In this document: positions 24,501 through 29,247 of the stretch, piece by piece
How the letters are laid out: every line of letters starts with the position of its first letter
Position numbering within the stretch: position 1 is the stretch's first letter
Assembly (NCBI GenBank): GCA_905215035.1
Contig: CAJMOJ010000019.1
Span: 1 to 29,247, forward strand
Length of the DNA: 29,247 nt
Direction of reading: 5' to 3'
Origin: an uncultured bacterium
Lineage (GTDB): Bacteria > Actinomycetota > Coriobacteriia > Coriobacteriales > Eggerthellaceae
Notes under the pieces: generated by a model
What the model saw: the letters and a program-made list of their open reading frames with translations, nothing else
Databases searched by the model: none
What the model was told of the DNA's origin: nothing
Position numbers and translations under genes: made by a program

Positions 24501-26354
24501 GGATCAAAAGTAGAAGACATTATTGAGGGACTCTCGCCGGAGGGTAACATCACTAAGCCTGATCCTAGCTCAGAGCTTCTCGGCTGGAAGATGGAATATG
24601 ACATTCCTAACCCAGATAATCCTGATGATCCAACCAAGACAAAGCATGTATCTGAAGTGATTACTCCCGATACGGTTATGCCTGATGCCGATGTAATAAT
24701 TGCTCCACTTTGGAAAGCATCTCCTAGTGTTGCTAAAACGGTAGCTAACCTCACTCATACAACGGGTGAGAATAAAGTAGGCGATACACTCGAATACACT
24801 ATTACAGCAACTAATAAAGCACTCGGTTCAACGTGGCAAAACGTCGTGTTGACTGACAAGCTTCCTGCGGGTATTTCATTAGTTGAGGGTTCTTTGATCG
24901 CTCAGATGCCAGGTAGTGCTGATACGAGTTCTATCGCAGATGATCAGATTTATTCAAAAGATGATCATACGCTGTCCTGGAATGTCGGCAATATTCAAGG
25001 TGGCGAAACGGCGACGCTGACATTTAAGGCAACAATCAACAATAAAGCTATCGACTATGCCGATAGCGAAGAGGGTAGAGCAAATCGCGATATCAGCAAT
25101 ACGGTTTCAGTCAAAGGGTCTAAGGATTCCAATGATGCGGAAATAGAAATTGCAGAGCCAACGCCTGTTACTCCTAATTCTGACGGCGACAAAGAGTGGC
25201 CCGTCACTCCATCCGATCCAAAGCCAGAGATCGCAAAGACGGTGACAAACAAAACTGATCCTAATGACTATCTCCAAGTAGACGATGTTCTCACCTATGA
25301 AATTACGTTAAAGAATGCGGAGCCTAACTCGCTTTGGAAAGACGTCAGAACAACTGATCCTTTGCCAGGTGGTGTAGATTTTGTTCCTGGTTCTATCAAG
25401 CTTATTCAACCGGATGGAACAGAGATTTCTATACCCGATAATGCTTATGATCCTGATACAAGAACTATCAAAGTTGATATAGGTTCAATTGGTGGTAATG
25501 AAGAAGCAAAGCTTTTCTACGATGTAAAGATTAATGAGAAAGCTATTACGGGCGATGAGGATGACAAACCTATTGGTAGCACCGTTACCGCAACGGGTGA
25601 GACTCCGCACGATGAAGAAGTAACTGTTGACTCAGGAGATCCTGCTTATCCTGTAGAACCTGATGACACCAACGTCTACTGGGCAGATCCTTATAGTGTT
25701 GTTACTAAGACTGCTCAAAACATGAGTAGAGAAACTGGTCCTACTCATGTTGGAGATACCGTACGTTATGTACTTACCGCTGAAAACACCAAAGCATCTT
25801 CTCTTTGGAAAGATGTAGTGTTCTTTGACAAGCTTCCACAAGGTATGGAAATTGACACCAACTCAATCGCGTTAGTTGATCCGCAAGGAAATACTCATAG
25901 CGTTGGTGCCCAAGCGTATGATGCCAAAACAAGAATCTTGGCAGTATATGCAGGAGATCTCTTAGCTAACCAAAAAGCAACCCTGAGTTTTGAAGTTAAA
26001 GCAACCGATGCTGCTTTAAACAAAGACATTGGAAATGTAGGTATGGCTAAAGGTGGCACCGCTGTTCCTAATGGTGGTTGGGTAGAAGCTGGTCCTTATT
26101 CAGTGGGAGATGGATATCACCCACGGGGTGGAGGAGAGCAAATCCCTGAAGGAGTAATCGCAACTGGTGCAGTTTATCCATTCCCAGAAGACAACATTAA
26201 CGAGTTTTTTGACGGACAACGTGGTGGCGTAGTTAATGCAGACGGCTCTCCTGCAACTTCAGACTTTACCTTTGCTCTTGCAGGTGGTGTAGGTGTAATC
26301 GCTCTTGCCGCACTAGCGACGGTAGTGTATACCCGCAGGAAGATAAAGGCATAA
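21591..26354 (+). CDS. Giant GLUG/DUF11 surface adhesin-like protein B (paralogue of A)
   Basis: A 1587-aa paralogue with the same plan. A signal peptide ends at AYA-ANPG and is preceded by a duplicated SSCIK. A GLUG region (about 150-490) is followed by the shared middle domain with SVAPGIGWLQVNAT. Next comes a YIVYHLNDGTTL segment, then DUF11-like repeats from about 1046, 1213 and 1368, and the SPATSD anchor (1553-1558) ending RRKIKA. Most of the protein has diverged from A, but from residue 1358 the two are identical in DNA and protein. AAGGA lies 7 nt before ATG 21591. Expression may depend on read-through of the hairpin at 21525-21567. The ligand is unknown. Confidence 0.88.
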   Translation: MNSSCIKSSCIKKASGVAFLGLLITALFCLLLPQLAYAANPGDAQYYTDRWNEVTAKVSWKDTGLPEWTGGATQPIVGSGTTADPYKVTTAEEFRWCLANQKSCQLQNDLDLGGRSGKNWTDINASTVFTVDGNGHTVYNLFSQAVHHTGLIAFSNNVDFVLKNLTISSAKINCTNTGTYGAPLIAQFACGQVLNCGVEDALVWQDNATSKTWAVMAGAISFGGPGTNGYTGTYSTKVVKDTYTDNVHVYGGACSSGFIEAPYMNATIENCYAINGTLIVPGGHSGGFASCDTGPNVYRNCFTNVDVYGNNETGVFQGVVHGGTHTFENCYTSGKIEGTTSIGGFIGNPSNAGATSFTNCYSTSMVGMSNGGSNMGGFAGQGNGMTFVNCYAAGEVGTLRSAADGTPLDENGVALTTGQNVTGFSGNNSGNFTNCFYDKQTTGMCNYGEAPANVTGLLTKQLFAQNMGEAWTLSAGGYPELKVFSQSDNGTVRACSTASASTVLLWADEDSYNATKSLDSYDTVRKIRYVFPLTNNENSGKSGFAIKWANYLGEDPEHPLYPNISPLVDGDVPIITLSDVGSKDNVSSVAPGIGWLQVNATDAATGDTGMRRLRLVPTTAIALASFGNLSLGELDTVCSNIDADLSSKWEGMDENLFTQGHKPIGEFQDYDHRSNISFVTTSATAINSFILSGYTGSASENVDKFNQTQTTADKKIIVEGFPKNDDGTFKDGIPVEGDDTILRYYKGAGETGDILDVKLYKQVGGTAENPVWEETPWTEDAIAAFHGGTVVPEMRGTYKLEYEWKDPTGAIVQAQGQKKITISAPAYIVYHLNDGTTLDESAAGTDDYDVCAIDPGDYRVGETINSDPDARHVLHKLDPNYTIPGHNEYYWSTTRQAQPVVAQSDSEITAQADYVAKEFTEDSALHAGRNDVYAAWIPNPHNLVITKADDDSLDPTDPDNQAAATDKATYGSKVEDIIEGLSPEGNITKPDPSSELLGWKMEYDIPNPDNPDDPTKTKHVSEVITPDTVMPDADVIIAPLWKASPSVAKTVANLTHTTGENKVGDTLEYTITATNKALGSTWQNVVLTDKLPAGISLVEGSLIAQMPGSADTSSIADDQIYSKDDHTLSWNVGNIQGGETATLTFKATINNKAIDYADSEEGRANRDISNTVSVKGSKDSNDAEIEIAEPTPVTPNSDGDKEWPVTPSDPKPEIAKTVTNKTDPNDYLQVDDVLTYEITLKNAEPNSLWKDVRTTDPLPGGVDFVPGSIKLIQPDGTEISIPDNAYDPDTRTIKVDIGSIGGNEEAKLFYDVKINEKAITGDEDDKPIGSTVTATGETPHDEEVTVDSGDPAYPVEPDDTNVYWADPYSVVTKTAQNMSRETGPTHVGDTVRYVLTAENTKASSLWKDVVFFDKLPQGMEIDTNSIALVDPQGNTHSVGAQAYDAKTRILAVYAGDLLANQKATLSFEVKATDAALNKDIGNVGMAKGGTAVPNGGWVEAGPYSVGDGYHPRGGGEQIPEGVIATGAVYPFPEDNINEFFDGQRGGVVNADGSPATSDFTFALAGGVGVIALAALATVVYTRRKIKA
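21597..21626 (+). repeat. 15-nt tandem duplication in the signal peptide of protein B
   Basis: AGTTCCTGTATAAAG occurs twice in tandem (21597-21611, 21612-21626), encoding SSCIK twice. It extends the basic start of the signal peptide. Protein A has no equivalent. Confidence 0.92.
25662..26350 (+). repeat. 689-bp direct repeat, copy 2 (C-terminal module of protein B)
   Basis: Identical to 20817-21505, 4845 bp downstream in the same orientation. The sequences next to it (CCT before GATGACACC; ATAAAGG after the end) differ from copy 1. Confidence 0.93.
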
Positions 26355-26371
26355 AGGGCAACGTAGAAAAC

Positions 26372-26397
26372 GGAATAGACAAAAGGAATAGACAAAA
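26372..26397. repeat. 13-nt tandem duplication after protein B
   Basis: GGAATAGACAAAA occurs twice in tandem (26372-26384, 26385-26397), between the stop codon and the terminator. Confidence 0.9.
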
Positions 26398-26465
26398 GAG
26401 TATTCCAGCAAGAGCGACAAAAAATATGCTTTAACAGCAGTCGATGGGTAAGCAAATTAAAAACG

Positions 26466-26497
26466 AGAAGGCAGAGTAATCTGCCTTCTTGCGCTTT
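26466..26497 (+). terminator. Terminator after protein B
   Basis: AGAAGGCAG (26466-26474) pairs with CTGCCTTCT (26481-26489) round a 6-nt loop, followed by TGCGCTTT. It lies about 110 nt after the stop codon. Confidence 0.8.
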
Positions 26498-26757
26498 GGT
26501 GTAAGAGCCTATGTGCCATTCAGGAAAAAGTTCAGCACATTACAGATAAAGTTGTGAATGTTTTGTGTAATTGGCGGAAAGTGGCATAAAATAATTGGGC
26601 TTGACAGCTATCGCTGTGTGGATACGTGTGTCCTTATATAGTTTTAACGTGCGGTTGCGTTTGAACGGTATAGGGTACGAAAGCACATGGTAAGAAGGTA
26701 TTGGGTGTACGTTCTGAAGATGGCAGTCTAAAGTACTAGCGCGCTTAAGGAGCGATT
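26498..26757 (+). promoter_or_regulatory. Upstream region of infA, candidate promoters
   Basis: This 260-nt stretch has no gene. A consensus -35 TTGACA (26601-26606) is present, but the -10 at the right distance (TACGTG region) is poor. An alternative is TTGTGT, 18 nt, TAAAAT around 26565-26595. AAGGAG lies just before the infA start. Promoter calls here are tentative. Confidence 0.35.
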
Positions 26758-26976
26758 TTGGCTAAAGAAGATGCTATTGAACTTGAAGGTACTGTCCTTG
26801 AAGCATTGCCTAATGCAATGTTTAAGGTGGAGCTAGAAAATGGTCACAAGATCTTAGCTCATATTTCCGGCAAAATGCGTATGCACTACATCAAGATTTT
26901 GCCCGGTGACAAAGTTCAGGTAGAGCTTTCAGTCTACGACCTTGATCGTGGTCGTATTACCTATCGCTACAAGTAA
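26758..26976 (+). CDS. infA: Translation initiation factor IF-1
   Basis: A 72-aa single OB-fold protein that occupies the 30S A site during initiation and works with IF-2 and IF-3. The sequence matches IF-1 end to end: AKEDAIELEGTVLEALPNAMFKVELENGH, then AHISGKMRMHYIKILPGDKVQVELSVYDL and ending RITYRYK. The start is TTG 26758, with AAGGAG about 6 nt upstream; an ATG is absent at this place. It is followed by its own terminator, so it is at least partly uncoupled from the downstream ribosomal operon. Confidence 0.98.
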   Translation: MAKEDAIELEGTVLEALPNAMFKVELENGHKILAHISGKMRMHYIKILPGDKVQVELSVYDLDRGRITYRYK

Positions 26977-26995
26977 GCGCATTCTACCCATCGCG

Positions 26996-27026
26996 CACGC
27001 ACCCTGGCCTATACGGTGCGTGTTTT
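26996..27026 (+). terminator. Intrinsic terminator after infA
   Basis: CACGCACC (26996-27003) pairs with GGTGCGTG (27015-27022), followed by TTTT. It lies 20 nt after the infA stop. Confidence 0.85.
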
Positions 27027-27086
27027 GTCATGCTTGGGGGCTATGAATACCTTTAGACTCATCGCTAAAGAGTTTTCATCCTAAGT

Positions 27087-27175
27087 AAACCGTTTTAAAG
27101 CGGTTCCTTTCGTCAGGGAGCAGCATTAAAACGCCTCATAGGCTCTATGCAAACAATCGCCTGCGGCTGGGCGTT
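27087..27175 (+). ncRNA. Structured leader of the rpmJ-rpsM-rpsK-rpsD-rpoA operon (candidate)
   Basis: A hairpin AACCG (27088-27092) with CGGTT (27101-27105) precedes a possible three-way junction. The closing stem is AACGCC (27130-27135) with GGCGTT (27170-27175). It encloses CATAG-GCT-CTATG (27137-27149) and GCC-TGC-GGC (27159-27167). It lies 42 nt upstream of rpmJ, where ribosomal-protein autoregulatory leaders occur in other bacteria. I recognise no named family. Confidence 0.45.
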
Positions 27176-27216
27176 GTAGATAGAAGGAAACACATTTACC
27201 GAAAGGAAATTGAATT

Positions 27217-27330
27217 ATGAAGGTACGTCCTTCGGTCAAGAAAATGTGCGATAAGTGCAAGATCATCCGACGTCATGGCAAAGTTCTTGTAATTTGCGAG
27301 AACCCCCGTCACAAGCAGCGTCAAGGTTAA
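27217..27330 (+). CDS. rpmJ: 50S ribosomal protein L36
   Basis: A 37-aa zinc-ribbon protein of the large subunit. It begins MKVRPSVKKMCDKCK and ends NPRHKQRQG. The zinc ligands C11, C14, C27 and H32 are all present, so this is the zinc-containing form. AAAGGAA lies about 8 nt before ATG 27217. It is the first gene of the cluster and is followed by rpsM after 18 nt. Confidence 0.97.
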   Translation: MKVRPSVKKMCDKCKIIRRHGKVLVICENPRHKQRQG

Positions 27331-27348
27331 AGGAAAGGGAACTGTTTT

Positions 27349-27717
27349 ATGGCACGTCTCGTTGGTGTCGACCTTCCTCGCGACAAGCGCATCGAAGTCG
27401 GCTTGACCTACATTTATGGCATTGGCCTTACCACTTCTAAGCAGATTCTGGCCGCAACCGGTGTCAATCCTGACACGCGTGTTAAGGATCTTACAGAAGA
27501 CGAGTTATCAAAACTTCGCGACTATATCAATGCAAATCTCACCACTGAAGGTGACCTCCACCGTGAAGTCTCCCAAAACATCAAGCGTTTGATGGAGATC
27601 GGTTGCTATCGTGGTTTGCGTCATCGTCGTGGTTTGCCTGTTCGCGGACAGCGCACCCACACTAACGCACGCACCCGCAAGGGACCACGTAGGCAAGTTG
27701 GCGGAAAGAAGAAGTGA
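27349..27717 (+). CDS. rpsM: 30S ribosomal protein S13
   Basis: A 122-aa small-subunit head protein that contacts the P-site tRNA and the 50S subunit. The sequence is a full match to the family: MARLVGVDLPRDKRIEVGLTYIYGIG at the start, CYRGLRHRRGLPVRGQRTHTNARTRKG near the end, and a basic GGKKK tail. AGGAAAGGGA precedes ATG 27349. rpsK begins 11 nt after its stop. Confidence 0.98.
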   Translation: MARLVGVDLPRDKRIEVGLTYIYGIGLTTSKQILAATGVNPDTRVKDLTEDELSKLRDYINANLTTEGDLHREVSQNIKRLMEIGCYRGLRHRRGLPVRGQRTHTNARTRKGPRRQVGGKKK

Positions 27718-27728
27718 GGTAGCTACAA

Positions 27729-28127
27729 GTGGCAGCTAAGAAAAACGTCCGCACTCGCATTAAGCGTTCAGAGCGTAAGAATATTGCTGTTGGTGCGGCT
27801 CACATTAAATCAACTTTTAACAACACCATTGTTTCAATCACCGATCCTCAGGGCAACGTGATTTCTTGGCAATCTGCAGGCACCGTTGGATTCAAAGGCT
27901 CTCGTAAGTCCACTCCATTCGCTGCTCAAATGGCAGCAGAAGCTGCAGCAAAGATTGCTATGGAGCATGGTCTCAAGAAAGTTGCTGTTTATGTAAAGGG
28001 TCCTGGTTCTGGTCGTGAGACCGCAATCCGTTCTCTTCAGGCAGCAGGTCTTGAGGTTTCCTCAATCCAGGATTGCACGCCCATTCCACACAACGGTTGT
28101 CGCCAGAAGAAGCGTCGCCGCGTCTAA
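27729..28127 (+). CDS. rpsK: 30S ribosomal protein S11
   Basis: A 132-aa platform protein of the small subunit near the mRNA exit. Family blocks are KSTFNNTIVSITDPQGNVISWQSAG, GSRKSTPFAAQMAAE and VKGPGSGRETAIRSLQAAGLEV, with the basic end GCRQKKRRRV. The start is GTG 27729, since AAKKNVRTR follows directly and no ATG is available. The binding site (GAGGTAG) overlaps the end of rpsM, which suggests translational coupling. Confidence 0.98.
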   Translation: MAAKKNVRTRIKRSERKNIAVGAAHIKSTFNNTIVSITDPQGNVISWQSAGTVGFKGSRKSTPFAAQMAAEAAAKIAMEHGLKKVAVYVKGPGSGRETAIRSLQAAGLEVSSIQDCTPIPHNGCRQKKRRRV

Positions 28128-28146
28128 ATGAAAGGATCGATTTATT

Positions 28147-28743
28147 ATGGCAATTAATCGCACTCCGGTGCTTAAGCGCTGCCGTCAACTCGGCTTAGAT
28201 CCAGTAGTTTTGGGCTACAGCTCTAAGAAAGAGTCTAATCGCCAGCCTAAGCGTCGTCGTAAAGAATCAGAATACGGAATGCAGCTCCGTGAAAAGCAGA
28301 AGGCAAAGTTTGTCTATGGTGTTTTGGAGAAGCAGTTCCATGGCTACTTTGACAAGGCAAAGGCAATGCCAGGCGTTACTGGTGAGAACCTTATGCGCAT
28401 CTTGGAGTCTCGTCTTGACAATGTAGTATTCCGCCTTGGCTTTGCTAAAACCAGAAAAGAAGCTCGCCAGATTGTTACTCATGGTCATATCCATGTAAAC
28501 GGCAAGCGCGTTGATATTCCATCTTTCCGCGTACGTCCTGGTGATCTTATTTCTGTAGCTCCTAAGGCAAAAGAACTCTTGGTTATTAAGAGTGCACTTA
28601 TTTCTAACGAAGGTCGTCTTGTTCCAGCTTGGCTCGAAGTTGACATCGAGAAGCTCCAGGGTAGCGTTCTTGCTCTCCCTGAGCGTGATCAGATTGATCT
28701 TGACATCCGTGAACAGCTCATCGTCGAACTTTACTCAAAGTAA
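28147..28743 (+). CDS. rpsD: 30S ribosomal protein S4
   Basis: A 198-aa primary 16S rRNA binder that nucleates small-subunit assembly. In some bacteria it represses its own operon through a leader RNA. The N-terminal region has only one Cys (C12), so this is the zinc-free form. The S4 RNA-binding domain is clear at about 90-150: SRLDNVVFRLGFAKTRKEARQIV, then HGHIHVNGKRVDIPS. AAAGGA lies about 9 nt before ATG 28147. The gene is the best candidate partner for the leader at 27087-27175. Confidence 0.98.
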   Translation: MAINRTPVLKRCRQLGLDPVVLGYSSKKESNRQPKRRRKESEYGMQLREKQKAKFVYGVLEKQFHGYFDKAKAMPGVTGENLMRILESRLDNVVFRLGFAKTRKEARQIVTHGHIHVNGKRVDIPSFRVRPGDLISVAPKAKELLVIKSALISNEGRLVPAWLEVDIEKLQGSVLALPERDQIDLDIREQLIVELYSK

Positions 28744-28782
28744 TCAAAGCCATCGCGGTTTTATTAAGGAGGCTTATAAGAT

Positions 28783-29247
28783 ATGACAGAGTTCATGAGG
28801 CCGACAGTTACGACTGAAGAGGTAACCGATACCGTTGCTCGCTTCATCGTTGAGCCGCTCGAGCGTGGCTATGGATACACCCTTGGTAACTGTATGCGTC
28901 GTGTGCTTCTCTCCTCATTGGATGGAGCAAAAGCAACGGCCATTCAGGTCGATGGTGTTCAGCATGAGTTCACTACTGCTGAAGGCGTTATCGAAGACAT
29001 CACTGATATCGTCTTGAATGTCAAAGGTTTGGTTTTCAGTGCGCTCAATAATGACATTACTGAGGCAACCGCTCATGTTCATGCTGAAGGACCTTGCATT
29101 GTAACTGGTGCAGATCTCGAAGTTCCAACTGAGTTTACCCTCATTAATCCCGACCACGTTATTGCTACTGTTGCTGATGGTGGCATGCTTGATATGACTA
29201 TCCGCATTGGCGTTGGTCGCGGTTATGTATCTGCTGAGCGTAACAAG
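28783..29247 (+). CDS. rpoA: RNA polymerase alpha subunit (N-terminal part, cut by the window edge)
   Basis: The first 155 codons of the alpha subunit, which dimerises to start polymerase assembly. Typical blocks are FIVEPLERGYGYTLGNCMRRVLLSSLDGAKAT, QHEFTTAEGVIEDITDIVLNVKGL and the IRIGVGRGYVSAE stretch at the right edge. The C-terminal DNA-contacting domain is outside the window. ATG 28783 follows a strong AAGGAGG (28767-28773), the best ribosome binding site in the window. It sits 39 nt after rpsD, completing the alpha-operon order. Confidence 0.98.
   Translation, partial: MTEFMRPTVTTEEVTDTVARFIVEPLERGYGYTLGNCMRRVLLSSLDGAKATAIQVDGVQHEFTTAEGVIEDITDIVLNVKGLVFSALNNDITEATAHVHAEGPCIVTGADLEVPTEFTLINPDHVIATVADGGMLDMTIRIGVGRGYVSAERNK

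Noticed and set aside
20817..26350. Insertion sequence as the cause of the 689-bp repeats
   Set aside because: The repeats code the end of each surface protein in frame, have no terminal inverted repeats and contain no transposase.

Overview
The window looks like a chromosomal segment of a low-to-mid GC member of the Coriobacteriia, most like Atopobiaceae (Lancefieldella/Atopobium-type). This is an inference. It rests on the gene mix (LAxTG-type wall-anchored proteins, rubrerythrin and a sirtuin, pointing to an anaerobic or microaerophilic Gram-positive), the actinobacterial style of the infA-rpmJ-rpsM-rpsK-rpsD-rpoA cluster, and overall protein resemblance. No database search was possible.

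Layout. 1-182 is the C-terminus of a wall-anchored surface protein (LAKTG sorting signal), followed by a strong hairpin. 562-1602 encodes a small alarmone synthetase and 1746-2672 a branched-chain aminotransferase with its own terminator. 2850-5376 is a compact operon: a TrpR/YerC-like regulator, an orphan EIIC-like membrane protein and a lipoprotein of the amino-acid-binding (SBP_bac_3) type. A degenerate ~15-nt tandem repeat fills the convergent gap before a minus-strand Sir2 deacylase (5515-6261). That gene's upstream region carries three copies of a TGTGAGGTTA-type element. A minus-strand rubrerythrin (6611-7225) is divergent from an M18 aminopeptidase (7498-8955). guaB (9064-10584) is unusual: it matches the Tritrichomonas foetus type of IMP dehydrogenase, with active-site residues at the same numbers. 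Then come a secreted coiled-coil plus double-psi barrel protein (11024-12130, apparently leaderless), leuS (12426-15017), a DUF218 (SanA/YdcF-like) membrane protein, a YfcE-like phosphodiesterase (minus) and tRNA-Lys(UUU) (minus) with a recognisable promoter and terminator.

16839-26354 holds two tandem giant surface proteins (about 1557 and 1587 aa). Both have a signal peptide, a GLUG-motif region, a shared middle domain, three DUF11-like repeats and a C-terminal anchor with an atypical SPATSD motif. They have clearly diverged over most of their length, but the last 689 bp of the two genes read as identical with abrupt edges, which suggests recent gene conversion or tail duplication. A hairpin between them could set their relative expression.

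26758-29247 returns to housekeeping genes: infA (TTG start, own terminator), then rpmJ-rpsM-rpsK-rpsD and the start of rpoA, preceded by a leader that can fold into a three-way junction.

A recurring theme is short tandem duplications of 10-22 nt. They occur in intergenic gaps and in the flexible ends of several proteins.
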